Shown here piece after piece: positions 18,158 through 30,299 of a stretch of DNA of 64,000 nt. A model generated the notes under the pieces. It saw nothing but the letters and a program-made list of their open reading frames with translations, searched no databases and had not been told where the DNA came from. Numbering within the stretch: position 1 is the stretch's first letter; each line of letters opens with the position of its first letter. The DNA comes from Roseococcus thiosulfatophilus. Its GTDB lineage: Bacteria; Pseudomonadota; Alphaproteobacteria; Acetobacterales; Acetobacteraceae. The stretch lies in NCBI RefSeq assembly GCF_017311575.1, contig NZ_JAFFQY010000044.1, positions 1 through 64,000 on the forward strand, given 5' to 3'. A program made the position numbers and the translations under genes.

Positions 18158-19342
18158 ATGCCCATCTCGCGCACCAGCGACCGCGCGCTGATCTTCGGCA
18201 TCGCGATCAACCAGGTGCTGGGCTGGGGCACGCTCTTCGTGCCCTTCACGCTTTTCATCGAACCCATGGAGCGCGAGCTCGGCTGGGCGCGCGCCTCCAT
18301 CAGCGGCGCGCTGACGCTGGGGTTGCTGCTCTCGGGCTTGGCGGCGGTGCATGTGGGCCGCTTCGTGGACCGCAATGGCGGGCGCCTGCCGCTGGGCCTG
18401 GGGGGCATCGCGGGGGCGCTGGTGCTGGTGGCCTGGGCGCTGGTGGAAAGCCTCTGGGCCTTCTACCTCATCTGGTTCGCCATGGGGCTGGTGCAGGCGA
18501 CCGCACTTTGGGCGCCGGCCATGGCCGTGGTGGTCTCGCTGGCGCGACAGCCCATGCGCGTCATCACCGGCATCACCTTCATCACCGGCTTCACGGCCAC
18601 CATCTTCATCCCCCTGGCCGAGGCGCTGATCCAGTCGCTGGGCTGGCGTGGCGCGCTCTGGGTGCTGGCGGCCATCCAGTGCTGCGCGGGGCTGCTGGCG
18701 TTGTGGCAATTCCAGGGCGCGCGGCCGCCGCCGCCGCGCGCGGGGGCCGCGCCCTTCACGCTGCGCGCCACGCTGCGCCGCCCGGCCTTCTGGGGCCTGG
18801 CCCTTGTGCTGTCCGCGCATTCCTTCGTGGGGGTGGGGCTGGCCGCGCATCTGGTGCCGCTGCTGCGCGAAAGGGGCCTGGACGAAGTGAGCGTGCTGTG
18901 GCTCGCCGCGCTGCACGGGCCCTTCCAGGTGGCGGCGCGGGGCTGCCTCTTCGCGCTCGGTCCCCGCGCGCGCATGGCGGTGGTGGGGATGATCTGCACG
19001 GTGCTGATGCCCGCCGCGATGGTGTGGCTGGCGATGGTGCCGTCCACCTTCGGCTGGATCCTGGTCTTCACCATGGGCTGGGCGGTGGCGGATGGCCTCA
19101 TGTCCATCGTGCGCGCGGGCGCGCCCGCCGAATTCCTGGGGCGCGAGGGCTATGGCGCCGTCACCGGCGCGCTTGCCATGGCCAGCGCCCCCATGCGCGC
19201 CTTCGCGCCGCTCATCGTCGCTCTCGCCTGGCAATGGGGCGACAGCTACACGCCCGCGTTGTGGATGCTGGCCGTGGTGGGGCTGCTGGCGCTGCTGGGC
19301 TTCGTGATGGCGCTGTTGGACCGGGGGCGTGCGGCTGGCTAA
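18158..19342 (+). CDS. MFS transporter
   Basis: The 394-residue protein has twelve predicted membrane helices. The loop after helix 2 (GRFVDRNGGRLPL) matches the MFS motif A region, and the sequence resembles oxalate/formate antiporter-like and monocarboxylate MFS members. AAAGG precedes the ATG, and the gene begins 9 nt after the peptidase stop, so it may be read with the ABC operon. The substrate is unknown. Confidence 0.85.
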   Translation: MPISRTSDRALIFGIAINQVLGWGTLFVPFTLFIEPMERELGWARASISGALTLGLLLSGLAAVHVGRFVDRNGGRLPLGLGGIAGALVLVAWALVESLWAFYLIWFAMGLVQATALWAPAMAVVVSLARQPMRVITGITFITGFTATIFIPLAEALIQSLGWRGALWVLAAIQCCAGLLALWQFQGARPPPPRAGAAPFTLRATLRRPAFWGLALVLSAHSFVGVGLAAHLVPLLRERGLDEVSVLWLAALHGPFQVAARGCLFALGPRARMAVVGMICTVLMPAAMVWLAMVPSTFGWILVFTMGWAVADGLMSIVRAGAPAEFLGREGYGAVTGALAMASAPMRAFAPLIVALAWQWGDSYTPALWMLAVVGLLALLGFVMALLDRGRAAG

Positions 19343-19374
19343 GTTGCGCCGGTGATTCGCGAAGGAAACGCCCG

Positions 19375-20511
19375 ATGAAGACCCGCGCCGCCGTGGCCTG
19401 GGAGGCCGGCAAGCCCCTCTCCATCGAGACCATCGACATCGAGGGCCCCAAGCCGGGCGAGGTGCTGGTGGAAGTGATGGCGACCGGCATCTGCCACACC
19501 GACGCCTACACCCTTTCGGGCGCGGACCCGGAGGGCCTCTTCCCTGCCATCCTGGGCCATGAGGGCGCCGGCATCGTGCGCGAGGTCGGCGCGGGCGTCA
19601 CCTCGCTGAAGCCTGGCGACCATGTCATTCCGCTCTACACGCCCGAATGCCGGCAGTGCAAAACCTGCCTGAGCCAGCGCTCCAACCTCTGCACCGCCAT
19701 CCGCGCGACGCAGGGGAAGGGGGTGATGCCGGATGGAACGTCGCGCTTCCGCTGCGACACGCCGCGCGTGGCGGGCCGGGCGGACAACGCCATCATGCAC
19801 TACATGGGCTGCTCCACCTTCGCGAACTTCACCGTGCTGCCCGAGATCGCGCTGGCCAAGGTGCGCCCGGACGCGCCCTTCGACGTGATCTGCTACATCG
19901 GCTGCGGCGTCACCACGGGCATCGGCGCGGTGGTGAACACGGCCAAGGTCTGGCCGGGGGCGACGGTCGCGGTCTTCGGCCTGGGCGGCATCGGGCTGAA
20001 CGTGATCCAGGGCGCGAAGCTGGTGGGTGCCGACAAGATCATCGGCGTGGACATCAACCCCGCGCGCGAGGCCATGGCGCGCGAATTCGGCATGACGCAT
20101 TTCGTGAACCCGGATGTGGTGGGGCGCGACCAGGTGATCCAGGCCATCCAGGACCTGACCGATGGCGGCGCCGATTTCAGCTTCGAATGCGTGGGCAACA
20201 CGAACCTGATGCGCCAGGCGCTGGAATGCACGCATCGCGGCTGGGGCACCTCCATCATCATCGGCGTGGCGGCGGCGGGGCAGGAGATTTCCACGCGCCC
20301 CTTCCAGCTGGTCACGGGCCGCAACTGGCGCGGCACGGCCTTCGGCGGCGCGCGCGGCCGCACCGACGTGCCGCGCATCGTGGACTGGTACATGGAGGGG
20401 AAGATCCGCATTGACCCGCTGATCACCCACCGCCTCAAGCTGGATGAGATCAACACGGGCTTCGACCTGATGCACAAGGGCGAGAGCATCAGGTCGGTGG
20501 TGATCTACTGA
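19375..20511 (+). CDS. frmA: S-(hydroxymethyl)glutathione dehydrogenase / class III alcohol dehydrogenase
   Basis: The 378-residue zinc enzyme oxidizes the formaldehyde-glutathione adduct with NAD. Catalytic zinc ligands are Cys40 (ATGICHTD) and His62 (GHEGAG), with a later Cys in YIGCGVTTG. Structural zinc is bound by Cys92, Cys95, Cys98 and Cys106 (ECRQCKTC...LC). The NAD fold has GLGGIGLNV. GKGVMPDGTSRF and VAAAGQEISTRPFQLVTGR are class III hallmarks. AAGGAA is the ribosome binding site. No S-formylglutathione hydrolase gene is adjacent. Its stop lies 4 nt from that of the convergent amidohydrolase. Confidence 0.93.
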   Translation: MKTRAAVAWEAGKPLSIETIDIEGPKPGEVLVEVMATGICHTDAYTLSGADPEGLFPAILGHEGAGIVREVGAGVTSLKPGDHVIPLYTPECRQCKTCLSQRSNLCTAIRATQGKGVMPDGTSRFRCDTPRVAGRADNAIMHYMGCSTFANFTVLPEIALAKVRPDAPFDVICYIGCGVTTGIGAVVNTAKVWPGATVAVFGLGGIGLNVIQGAKLVGADKIIGVDINPAREAMAREFGMTHFVNPDVVGRDQVIQAIQDLTDGGADFSFECVGNTNLMRQALECTHRGWGTSIIIGVAAAGQEISTRPFQLVTGRNWRGTAFGGARGRTDVPRIVDWYMEGKIRIDPLITHRLKLDEINTGFDLMHKGESIRSVVIY

Positions 20512-20515
20512 AGGG

Positions 20516-21958
20516 CTAGCCGCTATTCGACACCGGCTGCATGGCGACGCGCGTCGCGCCATCGGCCACATGGGCCGGCAGCGGCCGGAACCCCTCGGGG
20601 ATTTCGATCCCCGGGTTTTCCGCGAAGAGCCGCGCCCAGGCGCGCGAGGCGATCTCCTCCGCCTCGGCCACGATCGCGGCCTCGTCCATGGTCAGCACCA
20701 CGCCGTCGCGCATCACCCATTCGCCATCCACCATCACGTCCGAGACGTCGCTCGCCTGCCCCTGGTGAACAAAGGCCGCCACGGGCCGCAGGAAGGGTGC
20801 CAGATGCGCGCGGTCCACCCGGATCATGATCAGGTCCGCGAGGTTCCCCTCCGCCAGCCACCCGCCGCCCGCGATGCCCATGGCCTTGTAGCCGTTGCGC
20901 GTGGCCCAGCGCAGCGCCTCCTCGGGCGTGGGGTTGCGGCCATCCTGGCGGCGCACGCGCTCCATGAAGAGGCCCGTGCGCATCACCTCCACCATGTCCT
21001 CGGCCATGTTGTCCGTGCCCATGGCGATGTTGCAGCCGGCCTCTTCCATCTCGCACACGCGGGGTGAAAGCCCCCGCCGCGCCGCGATGGCGGAGTTGAA
21101 GGCCACATGTGCCTTGTGTTTCCCCAGCACCTTCTCCTCGAAGGGCGCCATGCAGCGGCAATGCGCGCCGATCATCCGGTCATGGATGAAGCCGATGCTG
21201 TCCAGGAACTCGCTGGGCAGCATGTTGTGGTGTGCCTTGATGGCCGCGACCTCGCCCCAGATCTGGTTGAGGTGGATGGTGCAGACCGTGTCCAGCTCCT
21301 GCTGCAGCGCCCGCAGCTCGCGCAGCAATTCCGCCGAGCACACATCGGGCGCCCAGGCCGAGACGCCCACCGTGATGCGCCCCTCGCCTGCGCCATGCCA
21401 TTTCGCGTGCAGGTCGCGGATGCGCTGCACCCCGCGCGCGCCCAGCGTCGGGTCGCGCCGGAACTCGGAGGGGTCGCCGATGGAGGCCCCCGCCCGGTCC
21501 CAGGCGCGCTCGGCCAGCAGCATCCGCAGCCCCGTGTCGAGCATGGCCTGGGCATAGCCCTCGATGCCCGCCGCATCCTCCAGCACCGCCGTGGTGCCGG
21601 AGCGGATGGCTTCCAACGCACCCAGCTGGCACATCACCTTCTGCTCATGCGCCGTCATCGGCGGCAGCGGGATGGGCGAGAGCCCGCCATCGAAGGGCGG
21701 CTGGTGCGGCGGCGAGAGGTCCTCGAAGACCCCGCGCGCCATCGTCATCACCAGATGGGTGTGGATGTTGGCGAAGCCCGGGAACACGGCGCGGCCGCGC
21801 GCGTCCAGCACCTCGGCGTCCGGGAAGCGCGCCGCCATCTCCGCGGCCGGGCCGAGCCCCGCGATGCGCCTTCCCTCGATGGCGATGGCGCCGCCATGCC
21901 AGATGGTGTTCGCGTCATCGCCGGTGACGATGGTCGCGTTGGTGATGAGCAGCGCCAT
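20516..21958 (-). CDS. Amidohydrolase family protein (metal-dependent aminohydrolase)
   Basis: The 480-residue TIM-barrel hydrolase is of the cytosine deaminase/chlorohydrolase type. Metal ligands are His66 and His68 (NIHTHL), a His in TIHLNQ, a His in IGAHCRC and Asp in the MGTDN motif. A small beta-sandwich is built from both termini (DVMVDGEWVMRDG near the end). Substrates of this group include S-adenosylhomocysteine, guanine, triazines and cyclic amidines; the sequence does not decide. It follows a Bug-type binding protein by 11 nt, so it probably acts on a compound taken up with that protein. Confidence 0.8.
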   Translation of the reverse strand: MALLITNATIVTGDDANTIWHGGAIAIEGRRIAGLGPAAEMAARFPDAEVLDARGRAVFPGFANIHTHLVMTMARGVFEDLSPPHQPPFDGGLSPIPLPPMTAHEQKVMCQLGALEAIRSGTTAVLEDAAGIEGYAQAMLDTGLRMLLAERAWDRAGASIGDPSEFRRDPTLGARGVQRIRDLHAKWHGAGEGRITVGVSAWAPDVCSAELLRELRALQQELDTVCTIHLNQIWGEVAAIKAHHNMLPSEFLDSIGFIHDRMIGAHCRCMAPFEEKVLGKHKAHVAFNSAIAARRGLSPRVCEMEEAGCNIAMGTDNMAEDMVEVMRTGLFMERVRRQDGRNPTPEEALRWATRNGYKAMGIAGGGWLAEGNLADLIMIRVDRAHLAPFLRPVAAFVHQGQASDVSDVMVDGEWVMRDGVVLTMDEAAIVAEAEEIASRAWARLFAENPGIEIPEGFRPLPAHVADGATRVAMQPVSNSG

Positions 21959-21969
21959 GGACCCGTTCC

Positions 21970-22935
21970 CTATTCCGCCTGGATGTTCGCCTCGCGCACC
22001 AGGCGCGTCCAGCTCTCGCGCTCGGCGGCCATGCGGCGGTCGAGTTCCGCGCCCGGCGCGAAATCCGCCAGCGAGCCGAAGGAGAGCAGCTGCGCCTGAA
22101 TCTCGGGCAGGCCGATGACGTGGCGGAACCCGTCCTCCAGCGCCTGGCGGCGATCGGCGGGGATGCGGCGTGGGGCGATGATGCCGTTGAAGCCGATCAC
22201 GCCCCAGTCGGTGCCGGCCTCGCGCGCGGTGGGGATGTCGGGCAGGTTCGGGTGGCGCGCGGGGGTGGAAATGGCCAGCACCTTCACCCGCCCCGCCTCA
22301 TGCGCGCCGCGGAAGACGCCGTAATTGCCGATCATCATGTGGACATCGCCCGCCAGCAGCCCGGCCAATGCCGGCCCGGTCCCGCGATAGGGGACATGCG
22401 TCATGGAGACGCCGGCCGCCCGCCGCCAGCTTTCGTAGAAGAGATGCGGCCCGGACCCCACGCCGGCCGAGCCGAAGTTGAAGGCATCCGGCCGCGCCTT
22501 CAGCAGCGCGGTCCATTCGGCCAGGGTGCTGGCCGGCACATTGCCCGCGATGACCAGCACCACCGGCCCGGCCGTGAGCTGCGCCACGCCCACGAAGTCG
22601 CGCTGCGTGTCGAAGGGCAGGTTCGGATAGAGCGCATGGGTGATGCCGAGATTGCCCGCATCGCCCATGAAGATGGTGTAGCCGTCGGGCTCCACGCGGG
22701 TCATGTATTCCATGGCGATGTTGCCATTGGCGCCGCCGCGGTTCTCCACGATGACCGGCACGCGCAGATGCTCGGACAGCCGCTGCATGATGGGCCGCCC
22801 CACCGTGTCGGTTCCGCCGCCGGCGGGATAGCCGATGACGACGCGGATGGGGCGGTCGGGGAAGGCGCCCTGGGCGCGGGCGATGGCGGGCAGCGTGAGG
22901 GCGGGGGTGGCGAGCAGCAGGCTGCGGCGGTTCAT
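21970..22935 (-). CDS. Bug-family (TctC-like) tripartite tricarboxylate transporter substrate-binding protein
   Basis: The 321-residue periplasmic protein has a Tat-like or Sec signal (MNRRSLLLATPALTLPAIARAQ). Mature features are FPDRPIRVVIGYPAGGGTD, ENRGGANGN and HVPYRGTGPALAGLLAGDV, all typical of Bug proteins. GGAGG lies upstream of the ATG. No TctA/TctB membrane genes are nearby, a common situation for the large Bug families of Acetobacteraceae and Burkholderiales. It sits between an MFS transporter and an amidohydrolase; ligand unknown. Confidence 0.88.
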   Translation of the reverse strand: MNRRSLLLATPALTLPAIARAQGAFPDRPIRVVIGYPAGGGTDTVGRPIMQRLSEHLRVPVIVENRGGANGNIAMEYMTRVEPDGYTIFMGDAGNLGITHALYPNLPFDTQRDFVGVAQLTAGPVVLVIAGNVPASTLAEWTALLKARPDAFNFGSAGVGSGPHLFYESWRRAAGVSMTHVPYRGTGPALAGLLAGDVHMMIGNYGVFRGAHEAGRVKVLAISTPARHPNLPDIPTAREAGTDWGVIGFNGIIAPRRIPADRRQALEDGFRHVIGLPEIQAQLLSFGSLADFAPGAELDRRMAAERESWTRLVREANIQAE

Positions 22936-23060
22936 GGGATGGTCCTCCGGGCGGGTTGGCCAAAGCGGACCACCGGCGGCGACCCCCGCACACCCCGTAA
23001 ACTCCCGTAGAAGACCCGGCCCCGGCCCCGTTCTGCCCAGGCGATGGGCAGGGCGTGCCG

Positions 23061-24281
23061 TCAGGCGGGCAGGGGGCGCGCGCCAGGGGGCTTCGTCATC
23101 CAGTTCAGCACGCTGGCCGTCAGCCCCACCACGATCATCACCGGCCAGAAGGCGTCGTAATTGCCGGTGACGCCGAGCAGCAGCGCGCCGGCGCCCGCGC
23201 CCAGGAAGCCGCCGATCTGGTGGCTGAAGAAGCACACGCCATAGAGGGCCCCCAGATCCCCCACGCCGAAGCGCCGCGCGATGGCGGCCGAGGTCAGCGG
23301 CACCGTGCCCAGCCAGACGAAGCCCATCACGGCGGCGAAGACCATGGTGCCCCATTCGGTGGGCGTGGCGATGGCGAAGAGCGCGATGGCCACCGTCCGC
23401 ACCAGGTAGATCCAGCCCAGCCCCGTCTCCGGCTTGATGCGCGAGGACAGCCAGCCGCAGAACCAGGAGCCCGGGATGTTGAACAGCCCGATCAGCATCA
23501 GCGCCGTCATGCCCAGGCTGGGCGCCAGGCCGCACAGCGCGATGTGCGAGGGCAAATGCGTGGTCAGGAAGGCGAGCTGGAAGCCGCAGGCGAAGAAGCC
23601 GCCCGTCAGCAGGGCGAAGTCGCGGTCGGCCAGCGCCCGCTTGGCGAGGCCCGGCAGCCCCATCAGCCCCGCGGCCGGCGCGCCCACACGCGGGGCGGGC
23701 CGCCATTCGATGTTGCGCGCGATGGGAATGATGAGCAGCGCCGTCACCGCCAGCATGGCCAGCGCGCCCGCCGAGCCCAGCCAGCCGATGGCGCCGAAGG
23801 TGATGGGCACCATGGCCGCCTGCCCGAGCGACCCGCCGGCGCTGGCGATGCCGATATACTCGCCCCGCTTCTCCGGCGGCGCGAGGCGCCCGATGGCGGC
23901 CAGGGCCAGCCCCGTCCCCGCGCAGGCCACGCCGAAGCCCGAGAACAGGCCGATGCCCAGCAGCACCATCGCATTGGTGGGGAAGAGCGCGGGCAGCCCG
24001 CAGCCGATCAGGTAGAAGACGCCGCCCACCGCCATGACGCGGCCGGAGCCATATTTGTCGGCCATGCTGCCCGAGACGGGCTGGGCCAGGCCCCAGGTCA
24101 GGTTGTGCAGCGCGACCGCGAGGCCGAAGGCCCAGGGGGCCACAGCATGCTCGGCGGACATGGGCAGGAGCAGCAAACCATAGGTCTGCCGGATGCCCAT
24201 GGCGAGGGAGGAGGTGGCCGCCGCCCCGATGATGGCCACCCAGAGGATGGTCTTGGCCGATCGGGCGGGGGCGTTTTGCAT
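23061..24281 (-). CDS. MFS transporter
   Basis: The 406-residue protein has twelve predicted helices and resembles the monocarboxylate/oxalate-formate MFS branch (RQTYGLLLLPM near helix 1, PVSGSMADKYGSGRVM at the loop between helices 2 and 3). The ATG at 24281 was chosen; a TTG 36 nt upstream is in frame but would add a polar stretch. It is 125 nt from the Bug gene downstream, so co-transcription with that and the amidohydrolase is possible. The substrate is unknown. Confidence 0.85.
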   Translation of the reverse strand: MQNAPARSAKTILWVAIIGAAATSSLAMGIRQTYGLLLLPMSAEHAVAPWAFGLAVALHNLTWGLAQPVSGSMADKYGSGRVMAVGGVFYLIGCGLPALFPTNAMVLLGIGLFSGFGVACAGTGLALAAIGRLAPPEKRGEYIGIASAGGSLGQAAMVPITFGAIGWLGSAGALAMLAVTALLIIPIARNIEWRPAPRVGAPAAGLMGLPGLAKRALADRDFALLTGGFFACGFQLAFLTTHLPSHIALCGLAPSLGMTALMLIGLFNIPGSWFCGWLSSRIKPETGLGWIYLVRTVAIALFAIATPTEWGTMVFAAVMGFVWLGTVPLTSAAIARRFGVGDLGALYGVCFFSHQIGGFLGAGAGALLLGVTGNYDAFWPVMIVVGLTASVLNWMTKPPGARPLPA

Positions 24282-24379
24282 GAGCGAAAGCTGAGGCGAA
24301 GCGTCAGCCTTGCACAAGAAAGAACCGCGCCGGGGCAGTCATGCACCCGGCGCGGGGCGGAAGCGACCAGTGGGCCCGT

Positions 24380-24724
24380 TCAGGCCGCGTGGCGGGTCCC
24401 GGCCACGTCATTCGCCGCCTGAGGGAAGGGGCGGGCGGCGATCTCGTGAATATTGCCGCGGGCGATGCCGATATCGGCGAGCGCGCGGTCGCTGAGCTGG
24501 CTCAGCTCCTCGGCGGTGCGGTTGCGGCGCTGCATCGCGGCGAAGCCACGGGCCAGGGCCTGGAAGGCGCCCGTGATGGCTGCCAGGATGACGCTGGCGC
24601 GGAGGGCACGCGCGCGGGCGGTCAGCACCTCGGCGCGCTCGGCGGGGCCGAGGCGGTCGAAATGCGGGTAAGGCATCAGCATCGCGGCTTCGGCCGGGGT
24701 GATGCGGGAGTCCATGAGGTCCAT
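24380..24724 (-). CDS. DUF1127 domain protein
   Basis: The 114-residue small basic protein has a C-terminal YjiS/DUF1127 motif (RNRTAEELSQLSDRALADIGIARGNI, about residues 67-92) with the conserved L-x-D-I-G core. A hydrophobic helix lies in the middle. In other alphaproteobacteria, DUF1127 proteins affect phosphate and carbon physiology and RNA turnover; its role here is unknown. Either Met1 or Met4 could be the start. It is divergent from the Xaa-Pro aminopeptidase gene. Confidence 0.8.
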   Translation of the reverse strand: MDLMDSRITPAEAAMLMPYPHFDRLGPAERAEVLTARARALRASVILAAITGAFQALARGFAAMQRRNRTAEELSQLSDRALADIGIARGNIHEIAARPFPQAANDVAGTRHAA

Positions 24725-24837
24725 CCGAATATCTGTGGGCGGTCATCGCCCGGGTTCTGAAGGCGGCGGCGCCGCTCTCGTGAGGGAGGATGTAGGGGGG
24801 AATTGCGTCTTGTGGTTGCGCTATGCTGCGACTGCAC

Positions 24838-24856
24838 ACATGCGTTTGACGCATGT
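24838..24856. promoter_or_regulatory. 19-bp palindrome ACATGCGT-TTG-ACGCATGT in divergent promoter region
   Basis: A perfect 8-bp inverted repeat with a 3-bp spacer lies in the 174-nt gap between the DUF1127 gene and the aminopeptidase gene. Size and symmetry fit a dimeric regulator binding site. TTGACG inside it could be part of a -35 element, but no well-spaced -10 follows. No regulator gene is adjacent. Confidence 0.45.
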
Positions 24857-24898
24857 CTTTCTGTGGACACATGCCATTATGACGGAACTGAGGCATAG

Positions 24899-26668
24899 AT
24901 GAACGAAAAGTTGCACCGCCTCGCCGCCCTGCGCGAGGCCTTGGCCGCCCGGGGTGTCGCGGGCTTCCTCGTCCCGCGCGGCGACGAGCATCTGGGCGAA
25001 TACGTCCCGCGCGCCGGCGAACGCCTGGCCTGGCTGACCGGCTTCACCGGCAGCGCGGGCATGGCCGTGGTGCTGCCGGGCCGCGCCGCCGTCTTCACCG
25101 ATGGCCGCTACACCACCCAGCTTGCCGCCGAGACCGATGCCGCGCTGTGGGAACGCCGCCACATCACCGAGGAGCCGCCGGCCGAATGGCTGCGCGAGCA
25201 CGCCCAGGGCCTGGCCATCGGCTATGATCCCTGGTTGCACAGCGAGGCCGCGCTGCAGCGTTTCGCGGGCGTGACGCTCGTCCCCCTCTCGCCCAACCCC
25301 ATTGATGCGCTCTGGACCGACCGTCCGGCGCCGCCCGCCACCCCCGTGCTGCCGCATGCCCTGGCCCAGGCCGGTGTCACAGGCGCGGCCAAGCGCGAGG
25401 CCGCCGCCGCCGCCCTGCGCGCGGCGGGCGAGCAGGCCTGCGTGCTGGCCGATGCCCATTCCGTCGCCTGGCTGCTGAACATCCGCGGCGCGGACCTGGC
25501 GCACACGCCGCTGCCGCTGGCCTTCGCGGTGCTGCACGAGGATGCCTCGGTGGCGCTGTTCCTGCACGCGCCCGAGCGCGTGCCGGAAGCGACGCGCGCC
25601 CATCTGGGCAACGCCGTCAGCATTTCGCCCCGCACGGCGCTGCCGGGCGCGCTCAGCGCCCTGTCAGGCCGCGCCGTGCGCCTGGACCCCGAGGCCACCC
25701 CCGCCTGGTTCGCCGCCACCCTGCGCGAGGCCGGCGCCAAGGTCAGCGCGGGCGAGGACCCCTGCCGCCTGCCCCGCGCCATGAAGAACCCGGTGGAGCA
25801 GGAGGGCGCCCGCGCCGCGCAGCTGCGCGATGCCGGCGCCGTGGCGCGCTTCCTCGCCTGGTTCGCCGCCGAGGCGCCGCGCGGCGGCCTGACCGAAATG
25901 TCCGCCGCCGCGCACCTGCTGGACCAGCGCCGCCTGTTGCCGGGCTTCGTGGCCGAGAGCTTCCCCGCCATCTCCGGCGCCGGCGAGAATGGCGCCATCG
26001 TCCATTACCGCGTCACGCCGGCCACCGACCGGCCCATCCGCCCGAACGAGTGCTACCTCATCGACAGCGGCGGGCAGTTCCCGGACGGCACCACCGACAT
26101 CACCCGCACCCTCTGGACCGGGCCCGACCCCGCGCCCGCCTCACTCCGCGCCCGCTACACCGCGGTGCTGCGCGGGCATATCGCGCTGGGAACGCTGCGC
26201 TTTCCGGAAGGGGTGGCGGGGCCGCATCTGGACGCCATCGCGCGCCGGCCGCTCTGGGACATGGGGCTCGACTACGACCACGGCACCGGGCATGGCGTCG
26301 GCAGCTTCCTGTCGGTGCACGAAGGCCCCGCCGCCTTCAGCCGCGCGGCCAAGGTGGTGCCCATCCGCCCGGGCATGATCCTGTCCAACGAGCCAGGCTA
26401 CTACCTCCCCGGCCATTACGGCATCCGCATCGAGAACCTGCTGCTGGCCCGCCCCGCCGAGCCCCAGCCCGACCAGGCCCGCGCCTTCCTGGAGTTCGAG
26501 ACGCTGACGCTGGCCCCCTATTGCCGCGCCCTGCTGGACGCGGCCGCGCTGACACCCTTCGAGCGGGGCTGGGTGGACGCCTACCACGCCCGCGTGTGGC
26601 GCGAGGTGGGGCCCGGCCTCGATCCGGCCAGCCGGGCCTGGCTGGAGGCGGAGTGCGCCCCCCTCTGA
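24899..26668 (+). CDS. Xaa-Pro aminopeptidase (M24B)
   Basis: The 589-residue enzyme removes N-terminal residues preceding proline. It has the three-domain layout of the long eukaryote-like APP1 form (two creatinase-type N-terminal domains, pita-bread C-terminal domain from about 300). Dinuclear metal ligands are complete: Asp389 (LIDSGGQF), Asp400 (TTDITRT), His465 (GTGHGVGSF), Glu498 (SNEPGYY) and Glu512 (RIENLL). GAGG upstream of the ATG is the ribosome binding site. Its stop directly abuts the stop of the convergent ohr gene. Confidence 0.92.
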   Translation: MNEKLHRLAALREALAARGVAGFLVPRGDEHLGEYVPRAGERLAWLTGFTGSAGMAVVLPGRAAVFTDGRYTTQLAAETDAALWERRHITEEPPAEWLREHAQGLAIGYDPWLHSEAALQRFAGVTLVPLSPNPIDALWTDRPAPPATPVLPHALAQAGVTGAAKREAAAAALRAAGEQACVLADAHSVAWLLNIRGADLAHTPLPLAFAVLHEDASVALFLHAPERVPEATRAHLGNAVSISPRTALPGALSALSGRAVRLDPEATPAWFAATLREAGAKVSAGEDPCRLPRAMKNPVEQEGARAAQLRDAGAVARFLAWFAAEAPRGGLTEMSAAAHLLDQRRLLPGFVAESFPAISGAGENGAIVHYRVTPATDRPIRPNECYLIDSGGQFPDGTTDITRTLWTGPDPAPASLRARYTAVLRGHIALGTLRFPEGVAGPHLDAIARRPLWDMGLDYDHGTGHGVGSFLSVHEGPAAFSRAAKVVPIRPGMILSNEPGYYLPGHYGIRIENLLLARPAEPQPDQARAFLEFETLTLAPYCRALLDAAALTPFERGWVDAYHARVWREVGPGLDPASRAWLEAECAPL

Positions 26669-27109
26669 TCAGCCGCCCGTGGCCTTGATCTGCACGTCCA
26701 CATTGCCGCGGGTGGCGTGGCTGTAGGGGCAGATCTTCTCATGCGCCTCCTGCGCCAGCGCCGCCAGTTCGGCCTGGGGCAGGCTCGGGTCCTTCACATG
26801 CAGCACGACGGCGAGGCCGAAGCCCCCGCCATCGCGCGGGCCCACCGCGACCTCGGCCGTCACCTCGGCCTTGCTGGCGTCCTTCTTGTGCTGGCGGCCG
26901 ATGAAATCCAGCGCGCCGGCGAAGCAGGCGGCGTAGCCGGCGGCGAAGAGGTGCTCGGGCGTCGTCGTGCCGTCGCGGCCGGGGCCGCCCATGCCCTTGG
27001 GCACGGAGAGGTCCACGGCCACCAGCCCGTCCTCGGTGGCGGTGCGGCCATTGCGGCCGCCCTGGGCGGTGGCGCGCGCGATGGCGAGCGGCTTGATGCT
27101 GTCGGTCAT
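26669..27109 (-). CDS. ohr: Organic hydroperoxide resistance protein (Ohr/OsmC family)
   Basis: The 146-residue thiol peroxidase detoxifies organic hydroperoxides. The reactive and resolving cysteines are Cys62 (YAACFAGAL) and Cys127 (KICPYSHATRGNVDV); the supporting Glu in TPEHLFAAGY and an early Arg are present. The Ohr subfamily (rather than OsmC) is indicated by CPYSxATRGN. GAGGGAGAA precedes the ATG. No OhrR regulator is seen next to it. Confidence 0.92.
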   Translation of the reverse strand: MTDSIKPLAIARATAQGGRNGRTATEDGLVAVDLSVPKGMGGPGRDGTTTPEHLFAAGYAACFAGALDFIGRQHKKDASKAEVTAEVAVGPRDGGGFGLAVVLHVKDPSLPQAELAALAQEAHEKICPYSHATRGNVDVQIKATGG

Positions 27110-27250
27110 GGCGGTTTCTCCCTCTGGAAGGGTGCCATCCTGTCACGCGGCGGGGAGGCGGCCAAATCCGCAACCTGTGCGTGATGGCAGGCGCGTCCGC
27201 TCCCCGCGCGCCTCGGGCCCGGCACCGGGCCTAGCGCGCGCGGGCCGGCC

Positions 27251-30295
<3,045 letters not shown>

Positions 30296-30299
<4 letters not shown>

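Noticed and set aside
27215-27231. Terminator after ligA (GGCCCG hairpin)
   Set aside because: The stem is 6 bp and no U-run follows, so it cannot be told from random GC-rich pairing.
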